This document shows, piece by piece, positions 20,894 to 33,575 of a stretch of 64,000 nucleotides of DNA; positions within the stretch are counted from its first letter, which is position 1; each line of letters begins with the position of its first letter. The position numbers and the translations under genes were made by a program. This DNA is from Aspidiotus rigidus. Taxonomy: Eukaryota > Arthropoda > Insecta > Hemiptera > Diaspididae. Under the pieces are notes generated by a model. The model saw only the letters and a program-made list of their open reading frames with translations. It ran no database searches and had not been told where the DNA came from. The stretch is from assembly GCA_035079385.1 (NCBI GenBank), contig JAVHKY010000075.1, positions 124,001 to 188,000 on the forward strand, in the 5' to 3' direction.

Positions 20894-22981
20894 ATTGAAA
20901 TCTCTACATCAAACCCAATTCGCCCCATGCAACAGGTTTCCTGATGACTTCCTCGCTCATCTTTGTCAAAGAAGCCGTCGGGTTCGCCTTCCTTCTTCGT
21001 TCGTACATTCTCAAAAATCGTCTACCTCGCTCCGTAATACCAATCTTACTTCTCATTGTTGCTCGTTTTCCCCGACTCATCCAAATTCACTTCTAAATTT
21101 CTTATACTGGTTCATTTCATGTTCTTTGATGAATATTATCATTCGAATTTCCAGAAAATTAATTTTTGAGAAAATCCTTCTTCCTTCTGGGAAGACGCAC
21201 TCATTTCAAATTCGACTCGAGCAACAAAATAGTACATGCCGTCTCTATCTATGATGTTCATCTTTCGCTTTCTTTTAATATTATTGTACGTATGTGTCCG
21301 GAACGAAAATAGAAATTAGTTATAATGAGGCATGACGAATAAGAGACAAGCTACACTCATTGGTTTTGGAGTCCCATCAATCTAGAGAGGGAATAGTTTT
21401 AACGTACGTATAAGACAATAGCGAATCCTATATTCTGACCAATGCTTGGGAAACAATTGTACGCAAGTAAAACAATAATTCAGTGTCTAAATGTGTTCTT
21501 CTAATGAACTTACTGGGACGTGTTTTTTACAGATAGCTTGTCAATACAGAATCGACATCCGAGGTCCATTCATTCTAGAAATAAAATCGTGGCATAATCA
21601 ACCGCTTCCGGTTTGACCAACCGCATTTATCGAAGAAAATCGGAACATACGAGGAATATTTCTCATTACACAATGTTCTACAGATCTCGTCGAAGACGTA
21701 TCCGTTCGTTCGCAATATAAAACAGTAGTCCTTTATTTCATTTGTTTAACTGTTCGATCTGTCAGAACCAGTTTTTCGATAAGAATCAGAGAAAATAGTA
21801 AAACTGTATCTATACCTACAAGTACATTCTTTTTCTCGCACTCTTTTTCGATAGCAGAGCCGTACACATTTTTGAGAAACGACGGACGAGAGAAAAAGAA
21901 GGCGGGTATCATGCGACGCGACGTCTTAAGGAGATAATGAATTTAGTAAGAAACTGTCATCGCATTATGTATGATGATACAGCCACTGCATAATAAACGT
22001 CACTCGAACTGATAAGCATAAGAACTACTGTTTTCCACGATGACTTTCATTGTGCGATTTGAATACAGCGCACTGAAACGATGAACGACGACGCTTCTTT
22101 TAATACGATTTATGTTAATTTACGTACAAAATCATCGCACCATCGCTATTCAATTGTGAGCACTCTGAGTGGCAGACTCCATCGCAAGATGGAGATAAGT
22201 ACGGACGACCGTTTCATACCTACTCCGCGAAAAAAAAATATATGTCGACGTACCGATTTATACTTGGGCATTTTCAGTCAATTTTCATTCAAGCACAGGC
22301 AATTAGAATAACGCTGATATGATCGCGGTTGAATTTCGAATAAATTAAACGCGAACACCGATTCAGCTCACAGCACCGCAATTATTTTGAACTATGTAAA
22401 ATACATATTATTATATTATAAAAATTGGAGAAAACACGGGCAATGAAATGTACGTTACAGACTGGCAGCATCTTCCGACTCATCAAACGACCCTGCTCAT
22501 ATCGCTAAGATAAATTCAAACTTTAACGAACTTTTCAACGACGCATACGCAATACGGTATTCGACACTCGATCTACGCTGATATAAACGTACGCTCTTAT
22601 TACCGATCGGCGATTACGAGCACGATAAATAAATTGATTACGAACAAATAAACGTTTCGCACGTTTGCTTTATTTTAGCGCGACAGAAGGCGAATAGTAT
22701 AAAGAGCTGACACAAATAAGCACTTAAATACTTCAACAACAGTAAAGCGCATGAGAGAAAAATGATTAACAAGATTCGTACAGGTTGTTAAATTCGCTCG
22801 CGTAAAACAGCTCTTGAATCTTTCGATTTGACCACGTTTTTCCCGGAGACTCGAAAAATTCTTTAGAAATATACGCACCGCATGATTCTCGATGATAGGA
22901 AGACTTTAGATCACTTTTCGAAAGGGCCCTGGATTGTTTAGAAGCATCAGAGAAAATGAAAGCGCAAATCGAAAATAAATT
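20894..22981. other. Unassigned AT-rich sequence with one family C core
   Basis: At 20927-20990 there is a copy of the dispersed core (ACAGGTTTCCTGATGACTTC, then GTCAAAGAAGCCGTCGGG). The rest is AT-rich with no supported gene. Short open frames (e.g. 20895-21254) show no domain. Confidence 0.45.
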
Positions 22982-23201
22982 CTATAAAAAGAAAATTGGG
23001 ATTAGAAGTGATATACGTTCTTCACTTGGAAACGAGAAATAATAATGCTCTTCATCTACATTTTCTAAATCTTCAGCCATCTTTCCCTTCTTCTCTACTA
23101 CCAAGTTCCCCCGTCTTAAAATTGTGTTTTTTCCAGTCTCTTCTTCACAAGGATCTGAACCAAAAATTTGTTCAAATCCATAAAGTGGGTTAAGGTCATC
23201 C
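22982..23201 (-). pseudogene. 3' part of decayed coding region split by poly(A) element
   Basis: The minus-strand frame QLDDLNPLYGFEQIFGSDPC continues through EEETGKNTILRRGNLVVEKK and ends PSEERISLLIPIFFL before a stop. It joins in the same frame, across the 2-kb insertion, to 25206-25840. The protein is not recognised. It is acidic in its C-terminal part. Confidence 0.45.
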
Positions 23202-25219
23202 CCCCTCCGGGGGGCACACTCGCGGGGACACAACGTGTCTTGTAACTGGTGTGTCTTCAAGTCTTACCACTGCCTTGCCGTGGCGAGGGGGCTTACGACT
23301 GGGAGAGGAAGCTATTGCTTTGGACAACACGCGGTGGAAGCTGAAAAGCGGAAAGGCAAATAGTCGCTGTCACTCTCCAATATAGTCAACTAAAAGTGGT
23401 ATAGGCGAACTTCCCCTTCGAAGGATGTCAATCAGGGTCCTCCCCACTGCTATGTGGGAAGCAAGGAGTAACTGACACATCCTTAAGACCAGCTGCTACC
23501 ATAGTTGTATGGTGAGGGGAGTCCCTCCCTCGGGAATGACAAAGCAGCGGGCTCGCACAGACTTCTCCCTGTGTATGGCACCCCAATATCTTAGCATCAC
23601 TGATCACCACTCTATCCTATCACTCTTCTCTTTTCGATTAGGTTAAGGCACTCCTTTCCTATCTATCTCCCTCTTCTACCTTCATGGCTGTCGACTTCAG
23701 ACAGGGTAGCTGCACCTACAGCAGGGGGTACTGTTTCGGGATTCCTACCGATTTCTTTGACCCATCTTCTCTGTTTTCATCCATGCTCTCTTGCATGCGT
23801 AATCCTCTCCTCGCAGTACCTGTAGCAACTGGGGTTACGTACTGCCCAGCCTTACACTTCCCGATGGCGACATGAGGAGCAGCCTTCACGTCCCGGTTTG
23901 CCAGTTGCACACATACGCGAGTCTCCTTTTGAACCTAGCCTAACAATACATCTAACACATATCTGACTAACGTTAGAATTTCTAACCCCCCCCCCCCCCC
24001 CCCCACTACAACTGTTCTAGGACAAGTGGAGGGGACTTCGGACATTGTTCCCACTAACCCACACCTCTTCTCTGAAGATGAACGCTGAAATGAGACGGGA
24101 AAACCCTGTACAGGTAATCCCAGACCATGGAAGCAACCCCTCTCTACTACCCACCAGCGGAAGCAGAGAGGCCTCCGGAATACCATACCTATTCCCACTA
24201 AACCACTCCTTCCACTCAGCTACCAGCTGAAGAAGATCGCAACAACAAACCTGTCCTTTCAAGACAGATGCAGAAATGCAATAGGGAAACCCATCTGCGG
24301 GTGACCCTTGATCATGGAAGCGAACCCCTCTTTTCCTCTACCTCCCAGTCCAGGGATGAGTAGACGGTCTGGGAATGAGGTCTGGGAATATCATTCCCAA
24401 CTTAGTAATAATAGTAGTATTATTATTAGTGTTATTATTATTACTATATCTACTTTTAGGCCTCTCACCCTTATCCTCTTAGTTTATCTTTGCATTCGTC
24501 AGCCAACAGCTGACGATTTCCAAACTACACCTTCTTCACCCTCGAAGAAGTCACCCAAGCGCGAAGGGATCCGCCCTGACCGCGGAAGCGTACCCCCTCT
24601 CTACTCCCTTTTCAAGGGACTTAGTCAGGTAGTGAGCCTCGGAACACAGTTTCCCACTAAACTACACTCCCTAACCTGGGAATGCCGAAGCGCGATGGGG
24701 GAAACCCGTCCAGTGCATAAGTCTGACCACGGAAACAACCGCCACATAAGCCACACAAGACACTCATCATCTTAGAGACCAAGACACGTACAGTCAGTGT
24801 CACCTCCGATACGGTTATCTGCAATGCAGGCCTTCACGTCCAATCCTATGGGCGGGATTGGGTTACGTACTGCCTCGCTTGTCACCTCCTTAAGCATAGG
24901 CCGGCACGAGCTATCTACGGAATGACAGTGTATCTCGCTAACGCTTATTATTTATTGACAATATGGGCTCTCGCGTCCGTCAGAGTGGTGCCTGATTGGA
25001 CCAAGTACCGTCCCATATATGTCCCCCTTTGACAACAGAAAGGCTTTCACGTCCAATCAGGTATTTCTGCTCTGCCTGTTTGGGTTACGTATCGACCCGC
25101 CTCTGTCCCCTCTCAAGCAAGAGCGACCGCTACACTGCATTCACGTCTTGGTCAACTACCAACTCGCCTCGGCGCGAGGACCCCCCAAGGAAAAAAAAAA
25201 AAAAAGGTTAAGGTCATCC
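23188..25219 (+). mobile_element. Poly(A) retroelement, GC-richer, 14-bp TSD
   Basis: The insertion at 23202-25205 (2004 bp) is bounded by GGTTAAGGTCATCC at 23188-23201 and 25206-25219 and ends in 15 A (25191-25205). That marks target-primed retrotransposition in plus orientation. It starts CCCCTCCGGGGGGC and has CCTTGCCGTGGCGAGGGG near 23272, reminiscent of non-LTR 5' regions (from memory, unchecked). Internally, degenerate repeats share 'CATGGAAGCRAACCCCTCT' (near 24124, 24312, 24582 and 24729), 'TTCCCACTAAACCAC', and 'CTTCACGTCCAATC...GGGTTACGTA' (24833, 25047). A 17-C run lies at 23987-24003. No RT frame is seen, so it is non-autonomous or the untranslated part of a LINE. Confidence 0.8.
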
Positions 25220-25840
25220 AGTTGATCCGCGGTGCTTCGTTAATTCGAGGCTTTCGAGGAAACGCTCTTCGAACCTTTCGCCTCCACTCCATTCTTCCTT
25301 TCGTCCACTACTACGACTTGCTGGACGTATCCTCTAATCCTGGAGGTGTCCTCCGAAGCCATTCTATTCAAAGCGCTGGGACTAGCTTTCAGGCTCCCAC
25401 TGGCTAGCCCATCCAGAATTTGAGCTTTGGCAAATTTCATTATCTTCTTCTCAACAGCGGTTCGTCATTAACCATTATTTGACTCCTGTTTGTAAATCCA
25501 CCACATAGTTCTCCCCCCACGCAATTCAGTAGCATCAACGTTTCATTCTTGACAGGATCAATTCTTTTGTGGTAACTTGTAGCTATCTCTTAAGCAGATG
25601 TTGTTCCTTTCACTCTCAATGTTAGGTGAAAGCCACCAGCCATTTAAAAATATTATTCCTAGACCACTATTCGAATTGTCAGAGGCAACCTTCAGCCAGC
25701 TATATTTTCGAGGTGGACTCGACAGGCTCTTCGCCATTGGTTACATGTAGTCATATAACCTCGCTTTAGCTTTCTACGTCAGGTTCTGGCGGGCAGAACT
25801 CCACTCGAATTTAGGCACCTCATCGTCGCTGCTCCGCAGT
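25206..25840 (-). pseudogene. 5' part of decayed coding region split by poly(A) element
   Basis: One minus-strand frame, read from ~25840 down to the insertion point, keeps protein-like sequence through several stops. It contains FEWSSARQNLT, RKYSWLKVASDNSNSGLGII (continuing FLNGWWLSPN), then VEKKIMKFAKAQILDGLASG, then RMASEDTSRIRGYVQQVVVV (continuing DERKNG), a stop near 25245, and RSTADQLDDLN, which continues at 22982-23201. About eight in-frame stops make it a pseudogene or an old retrocopy. The family is not recognised; a gag-like or host origin is possible. Confidence 0.4.
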
Positions 25841-26009
25841 AGCTGATGAAAAAATGGGTAGTCAAAAAGCTGAAGAGCGACCGTCTGAAGGCTAGCTATT
25901 TCGCTCTTACTTCATTGGAACCGAGGGCAAGAGCAAGAAGAAAATCCGTGCCTTCGGCAGCAGAAAGGAAGATAAAGACCGTCCACAGAGCACGCGATGC
26001 AGCCAGATA

Positions 26010-28035
26010 GTGCTAAAGCAGAAGAGCCTCTCAGAAATGAGCTGAATGGAGCCAGATGCTGTGAGGCGAGTCATTGATCGCCTGTTCCCACAACAAACAC
26101 TACCAATAGCAGAAGAAGATGGTATAGGTAGATGTAGCGGTCATAGGACTGCGGAGTATATATTAGAAGGCTCCGGGTCCTGGTAAGACCATGAATCTAG
26201 TCTGGAGCGCAATACAATCAATTGACCCCGCACTGTTTGCTTGTTGATACATTCTACGTGGCATTCGCTGAGGGACTGTTTCCTGTGTGGTGAAAGAAAG
26301 CCAAGCGGTCAGCCATCCTCTCATCGACCATTTTACCTACAGCACGGGCAAACTTCTAGACTGGACGTTGGATGCTGGAACCAGGCTACAGAGGAAAGTC
26401 AGCAATATCTACGCATAACTTTTGCGCAACTGTCAGCCTCGCCATAAGAAATGCGTTCAATTTGATTCTATGTCAGAGGACATTGGAAGCCCCCAGGACG
26501 CAGAAGTTCCTGCGTACATGCTCGGGATGATCAACAGTTATCTTGTTGAAAAATCCGAGCAAAGACGTCTGCTGATACAGTAAAGCGTCTATGGGTTCTC
26601 TGTCGGGTGGCACAGTAGTCGGTCCTTGGGTCGCTCTTGTGGTACGACACATTTAACAGGATTTTCGACGTGAAGAAGCTATGAGGATATTACACTGATG
26701 GTATGCACTGCCGAAACAACTGTAGGCTCTACAGGCAGTCATACGTTGGATCTTGTCGACCAAACCAAAACTCGCAGTACAAAAGACAAAGGCCACATTA
26801 TTACTGATCCATCGGTTGTTCAGTCCACATTTCGTCTGCAAGGTGCAGAAATCACGTTCAAGAAGGTGATGAAGTATCGGCATTTGGTTTGATTCAAAAC
26901 TGAGCTTCAGGCACCATTTCCTGTGATGGCAGCGAGGTAGGGTAATGACCTATCTAAGCTGCGTGATGGCATATCTAAGATCTAAGAGTGACGAGGAAAG
27001 CAAGAGGAAAAATCATGATGAGCACTGCATTGTCGATTCTCGTACGTGCTACCCCAGAATGGACCGTCTTTATGAGAATAGCCCACAGAAAGAAGAGAGA
27101 TGGAAAAGGTCCAACCACAAGTTGCGCTGAGATGTGTTGGTTCCTACTTCTGGGCAAAGGCTTTTTGGGTATTGGCACGTTCACCACCAATCAACCTCCT
27201 CGTAGAGGAGAGAGCAGTGTTGTTGAGAAAAAAAAAAGGATAGCAACTGATCAACAGGCTGTATAGGTCAATCAGGAGGCCAGGCGCTTCTATCTTGAGA
27301 AATGGAAAGAAAGAATTACTCAGAGTGAGCTAGATGAATTGACGACCCACGTGTCCTTGATGAGTGGATAAACGGAGACCATGAACCACTGAATTTTCAC
27401 CTGACGCAGTTGTTAAGGTTACTTCATCAGAAGCAAAGGAAATTTGAGAAGGCAACGTGCTTGTATTGCAATCAATGACGGGATGATGGACTACAGCACC
27501 TCTTATTTGAGTACGAAGCTCGGAGTCGTGAGCGGGACAAGCTCAGTCGGTCTCTACAAAAGGTAAGGGTCAGTGAAGAGCCTGTTTCCCAGTAGCCTGG
27601 TAGCTACAACGCTGAGTTCCGAAGAAGCGTGTGGAACCAGATGTCTGCGTTTGTAGCCGTAGTCATGAAGAAAAAAATGGACATAGAATTAAATATGCAA
27701 AGGCACTGTCACGCTACGGCCTACCAAACACTAGTGTACCACCAGACGACACTATGCAGGAAGCAGACCAAGCACAGTCCATATGAATACCGAAGAAAAA
27801 GAGACTCCAATAGCAATTCAACTCTTTGTGGTGTTTTTTGAATATGTTGAGTACACGTGCCTACGGCGCCCCTGCAACTCGACGGTTGCTAAGAAGAGAG
27901 GGTTTCGCCAAGGATATTCTTCCAGTATTGGAGTTATACACGAAAGTGTCGATTCTGGTGTTGAAAGAAACAAAATTATTGCATAAGTAACCCCCACCCA
28001 CTACACTACGGAGGACAGTCGGCTCCGCACATACG
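26010..28035 (+). mobile_element. R1-like LINE family A, copy 3 (5'-truncated, heavily decayed)
   Basis: It matches the 58505-61059 copy from about position 58765 (CCTCTCAG...GAATGGAGCC) through the RT region (CAGCCTCGCCATAAGAAATG; GGGTCGCTCTTGTGGTACGA), thumb, C-terminal block and the 3' UTR, ending near CACATACGATTC. Many small indels and stops break the frame. The finger region and the 'YADD' box are no longer intact. Upstream limits between 25950 and 26010 are uncertain. Confidence 0.88.
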
Positions 28036-28189
28036 ATTCAAACAATCATACACAGCCATTCACCACTTGCGGGATGTACTCAAGGCGATTATTATCGATT
28101 TTGTTCACAATCATAATCCTCCCAACGTGGTGGGGCGGATACTCGGAGTAAGAGTGATGCCGTGGGACTTTGAAATATTTCCGTACTTC

Positions 28190-30405
28190 TTGGACTTGTA
28201 AAATTTTCCATTTTTGATTGTCTCCAACACTTGAAAATATTCCCAAGTTCAAGAATTGAAAATGGAAAATTTTACAAGTCCAAGAAGTATGAAAATATTT
28301 TAAAGTCCAACAATTGAAAAATAATTCCAAGTCCAACAGTTGAAAATATTTTAAAGTCCAAGAATTGAAAAATAGTTCCAAGTCCAACAGTTGAAAATAT
28401 TTCCAAGTCCAAGAATTAAAAATAAAAAATTTTACAAGTCCAAGAAGTATGAAAATATTCCAAAGTCCAACAATTGAAAAATAGTTCTGAAGTCCAACAG
28501 TTGAAAATATTTCCAAGTCCCACAATTCAAAAATAACTCCAAGTCCAACAGTTGAAAATATTTCCAATCCAAGAATTGAAAATAAAAAATTTTACAAGTC
28601 CAAGAAGTATGAAAATATTTCGAAGTCCAACAATTGAAAAATAGTTCTGAAGTCCAACATTTGAAAATATTTCCAAGTCCCACAATTCAAAAATAACTCC
28701 AAGTCCAACAATTGAAAATATTACAAAGTCCAAGAATTGAAAATGGAAAATTTTACAAGTCCAAGAAGTATGAAAATTTTTCAAAGTCCAACAATTGAAA
28801 AATAGTTCTAAGTCCAACAGTTGAAAATATTTTCAAGTCCCACAATTCAAAAATAATTCCAAGTCCAACAATTGAAAATATTACAAAGTCCAAGAATTGA
28901 AAATGAAAAATTTTACAAGTCCAAGAAGTATGAAAATATTTCAAAGTCCAACAATTGAAAAATAGTTCTGAAGTCCAACAGTTGAAAATATTTCCAAGTC
29001 CCACAATTCAAAAATAACTCCAAGTCCAACAATTGAAAATATTACAAAGTCCAAGAATTGAAAGTGGAAAATTTTACAAGTCCAAGAAGTATGAAAATTT
29101 TTCAAAGTCCAACAATTGAAAAATAGTTCTAAGTCCAACAGTTGAAAATATTTCCAAGTCCCACAATTCAAAAATAATTCCAAGTCCAACAATTGAAAAT
29201 ATTACAAAGTCCAAGAATTGAAAGTGGAAAATTTTACAAGTCCAAGAAGTATGAAAAATTTTCAAAGTCCAACAATTGAAAAATAGTTCTAAGTCCAACA
29301 GTTGAAAATATTTCCAAGTCCCACAATTCAAAAATAATTCCAAGTCCAACAATTGAAAATATTACAAAGTCCAAGAATTGAAAATGAAAAATTTTACAAG
29401 TCCAAGAAGTATGAAAATATTTCAAAGTCCAACAATTGAAAAATAGTTCTGAAGTCCAACAGTTGAAAATATTTCCAAGTCCCACAATTCAAAAATAACT
29501 CCAAGTCCAACAATTGAAAATATTACAAAGTCCAAGAATTGAAAGTGGAAAATTTTACAAGTCCAAGAAGTATGAAAAATTTTCAAAGTCCAACAATTGA
29601 AAAATAGTTCTAAGTCCAACAGTTGAAAATATTTCCAAGTCCCACAATTCAAAAATAATTCCAAGTCCAACAATTGAAAATATTACAAAGTCCAAGAATT
29701 GAAAATGAAAAATTTTACAAGTCCAAGAAGTATGAAAATATTTCAAAGTCCAACAATTGAAAAATAGTTCTGAAGTCCAACAGTTGAAAATATTTCCAAG
29801 TCCCACAATTCAAAAATAATTCCAAGTCCAACAGTTGAAAATATTTCCAAGTCCAAGAATTGAAAATAAAAAATTTTACAAGTCCAAGAAGTATGAAAAT
29901 ATTTCAAAGTCCAACAATTGAAAAATAGTTCTGAAGTCCAACAGTTGAAAATATTTCCAAGTCCCACAATTCAAAAATAATTCCAAGTCCAACAGTTGAA
30001 AATATTTCCAAGTCCAAGAAGTATGAAAATATTTTAAAGTCCAACAATTGAAAAATAATTCCAAGTCCAACAGTTGAAAATATTTTCAAGTCCAAGAATT
30101 GAAAAATAGTTCCAAGTCCAACAGTTGAAAATATTTCCAAGTCCCACAATTCAAAAATATTTCCAAGTCCCACAATTCAAAAATAATTCCAAGTCCAACA
30201 ATTGAAAATATTACAAAGTCCAAGAATTGAAAACGGAAAATTTTACAAGTCCAAGAAGTATATGAAAATATTTCAAAGTCCAACAATTGAAAAATAATTC
30301 TATGTCCAACAGTTGAAAATATTTCCAAAGTCCCACAATTCAAAAATAATTCCAAGTCCGACAGTTGAAAATAAGTCCAACAATTGAAAATGAAAAATTT
30401 TAGTT
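28190..30405 (-). repeat. Minisatellite with ~160-bp higher-order period
   Basis: It is built of 22-26-bp variants of AAGTCCAACAATTGAAAATA. One special variant, TTTACAAGTCCAAGAAGTAT, marks the larger period: it occurs at 28271, 28431, 28591, 28752, 28912, 29073, 29233, 29393, 29554, 29714 and 29875, spaced 160-161 bp. After 29990 the order breaks down, with one more marker at 30242. About seven sub-units make each higher-order unit. The array starts ~150 bp after LINE-A copy 3. Minus-strand frames reading LDLEIFSTVGL-type peptides are by-products of the repeat. Confidence 0.92.
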
Positions 30406-32860
30406 AGTCATTTAGATGATCCTTTAAGATCTTCCTCTCTATCTTCCTTTCGTGTTTCAAGTTTTCGTTTTATGAATTTCGGCCGCTCTCCTTCAACGAG
30501 CTCTCTTTAAATGTTTCCTTAAAAATTTCGAGTAAGTTCCCAGTACGGTCGCTTTTTTCTTCAACTGATGTATTCTCATTCAATGCCACGAAATAGAGCG
30601 TAAAAACGGACTGCATACATGGGTGGCGTGCAGTAAGTATAACCTATACGAGAACGGATTCTATTACCTCGGCGAGTTTCTTGATATTATAGAAAAACCG
30701 AAGAGTAAAAATGGTAAGAAATTTTACGCATTTAACCGCATTCGCTCCTATTTCTTTCTTGTTCTCGATTTAGATCAGGACATATTCGTTCAGCTGTATT
30801 AGAAAATTGAAATTGAAACTTACGAGCGCTATGTACTTCAATGTTTAGTATCGGTGAGGGTGCAGAACAGCGGTAGCGCGCACGTTTTCGTACCTAAGTG
30901 TTCTAATATTTTAAGCTCGACAAATTCCCCAAGCTTGAATAAACCATAGGCCACAAGAGCTAGTGAGCTTTTATATATTCCTAAAGGGAGTCGCTCGTTA
31001 CCCGAAAGCGCGAAACGAAAAATATACACGCGCCTTCCTTCATTTCATAATGGTCGACTAGGCAAGCTGAAATTTGGTAAAGACGGTCGCTCGCAAAATA
31101 AATAAGTCTGTCACAGTACATAAAACTTACAGATGTCACGAACAAATAGAAAGAATGTTCGAAAAAGACCCGCAAGAAAAAAGCAAATACCCAATGTTTT
31201 AATAAAGTATGAAAGATATTATAAACAGAGAACTCCATTCGTATAGAGTCGTTAAAACGAAATCAATCGCCGCCGCCGAAGTGAATTACGTTCATAATAT
31301 ATTTTCTAGCGGGTCTACACACGCTATTATCCGCAAGGTCATGACTTCAAATACAATAATTTGAACTTAAACGTGATATGTGTAGACAGAAGATATACTT
31401 ACACTTCCTGAAAGTACAATCGAAGGAGTGAACGCGAATTTGATACCTATTTCTAATGTAGTCTGTGTGGTCCAAAATCGAATTTTTATTTACCCGCTAT
31501 CACCATATCAGGTGATGATAATTTCACTTCCTAAACACCAGCTCGTAAGAGTACCGTGCATTTCTATCTTCTTCCATACATGAATTGTACCAGTTTCGCT
31601 TTGCGGTTTTTAATTCGACTTCTGACAGAGGCTATTCAACTCCTGCGGGAACGCTGATGGGGATAGAAGCCGGTGTCAATTGAAGCACTCGGTACGACGA
31701 AAAATCAAAAATCCTTCACTTCTACAGTACATCACCGTGGGGTTTCTACATTATAAACCACTCCCTGTTAAGAATAACTTGATAGGTATGCTAGAATTTC
31801 GAACTATTTGCCAAATTTTTTGAAAATTATAATACTTTGAAATTGAAAGCTCGGAAAAATGATAAAACTAAAAACTCGTAGGTAGTTCGATTGAATTTTT
31901 TTAAATTACCGAATTTCCCAAAAGGCATTTATGGTATACGAGATTCTTGAAAATAAATTTACTCGCGAGGAGAAACGTTCATTCGTTTCTTCTAGGTTAG
32001 TAAAGAAATACCTACAACCAACGAAAAAAGAGAAAGAAAAAAAACCTAGATATTCACGATTTTGTGAAACGGCGAGCACGAAATTTTTTGAAATCAATAA
32101 AGTACGTATCTTACGAAATATTTCTCATTAGATCATCAAATCTCTTGGTGCTTATTATAAACTATATTTTTTACGAGTAACAAATCATCAGCGAGCAAAA
32201 TTTCACTTCCTCGCGATCTTACGAACTCGTAAATCCATTATAATCATTTATACTTTATGAGTTTTACATACAGAAGATTCGAAATCATTCCTCTGGCACC
32301 TCAGAGAAAACGTTTTGTAATGGAATAAAAGCTGTTGTCTTTTCGTTGTATATTTATTATGGTATTGTATGCATTATTTTTTCCAGCCATCACTATTTAC
32401 GCCTTCGTTTCTCGTTCGTATATAAACTTTCTTCACACTTGCGTTTCTATCACTCTATATGATTCAACCATAAGTCAAAATATCGTATCTTAAGAAACCG
32501 TTCGATAACTGTTCTTCTCTTGTAGTAATTGTTGAACACAAAAATAAACACTTCCCTAAACGCGACCAAATTCGGGTATCTAGCAAAATACGGCATGCAC
32601 TTAATTCCGAAGTCAGAATCCAGGGTGAGGCCAGAAGACTGTACTAGAAAAAAAGGGGTTTTAGATTAAATTTGTTCCATCCGTATCTCAATCCCATCTT
32701 TTTTATTTGGGCCCAATATGAACTTTCTACCTACGTCTTTTGAGCCGAGTAATTGACCGATAAATCCCATAGAAGATATCTACGAACACACATTTGACAT
32801 TCTACAAGCCAGATAGGATGACGAATTCTTCAACTCGCAAGAATTATTCCAAATTTTTCA
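30406..32860. other. Unassigned AT-rich sequence
   Basis: No gene is supported. A 60-nt minus-strand block at 31403-31462 between CACACAG and GTAAGT is open (TTLEIGIKFAFTPSIVLSGS), but it is short enough to be chance. Open frames at 30838-31029 and 30981-31238 show no domain. Confidence 0.4.
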
Positions 32861-33575
32861 TTTTTCAATAGGGAACCTGTCGTATGGGGCGTTATTTCGA
32901 AAAATTGACCCTGTGATGTCAGACCGAAAGAAAAAAGGTTCAAGTCCATCTTAATTTGCAAAAATGGTCCAAGTTCTCCTCCTATCATGTATAGCACGGA
33001 TTGAACTAACAAAAATTTCGACCCCTGATAAAAGAGGAACCAAGTTCAACATTATTGGCAAAAATGGTTCAAGGCCCCTTCCTATCGAGTATAGCACGGA
33101 TTGGACTTGGAACAATTTTGACTCCGAGTCATTATATGATAGGAAGGGAGGGGACTTGGAAAAGTCCTTACTTTCAGGCTATAAATAACATGATGTACGG
33201 GTCTCGGGAAGACGTTCAAATCTTCCAGGTTTTAATTTAAACTCTCAATACGCAAACCAATTTGACTCATAGAACAGGTTCCCTGCGTTCCTCGTTTAAC
33301 TTTGTTAAGGAAGCCGTCGTTTCAATAGGGAACTCGTTTTATCGGGGGGTGGAAAAAACGTCCGCCAGCCGGCAAAGCTCGGAGTTCGAAAATTTTTCAA
33401 GTCCCCCTCCTATCATAATATTGTAGTTTGTGGGTGCGGCCTGTGACTTTACAGTTTGATGAAGTCATAGGTCAGCCTTGTGACATCACAATCTACATTT
33501 TTCAGATCCCGCGTGCCCTATGAAACAGGTTTCCTGCCACCTCTCGTTTAACTCGGTTGAAGAACCCATGAGTTC
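32861..33575. repeat. Dispersed repeat family C member(s)
   Basis: It contains TTTCAATAGGGAACCTGTCG, repeated CCTCCTATCATGTATAGCAC units (32978, 33072) spaced ~95 bp, ATATGATAGGAAGGGAGGGG (33135), and two copies of the core (AACAGGTTCCCTGCGTTCCT then AAGGAAGCCGTCG near 33273-33320; ACAGGTTTCCTGCCACCTCT near 33522). It is the same composite as at 48560-48900 and 12034-12370. Confidence 0.6.

Noticed and set aside
23987..24003. Run of 17 C as a possible structural element
   Set aside because: Simple homopolymer inside the retroelement, probably of variable length, with no further support.
24308..24775. 155-codon plus-strand open frame in the poly(A) retroelement
   Set aside because: It runs through internal repeats and an ATT/GTT microsatellite; no RT, endonuclease or zinc-knuckle motif.
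28046..30355. A ladder of overlapping minus-strand open frames with repeating LDLEIFSTVGL-type peptides
   Set aside because: They are translations of the 160-bp-period minisatellite in several frames, with no start context and no non-repeat domain.
28190..30405. CRISPR-like array
   Set aside because: Spacers are not unique: every unit is a variant of the same repeat. The context is eukaryotic and there are no cas genes.
31403..31462. 20-codon block between CACACAG and GTAAGT on the minus strand
   Set aside because: Too short. With both strands of 64 kb searched by eye, such coincidences are expected.
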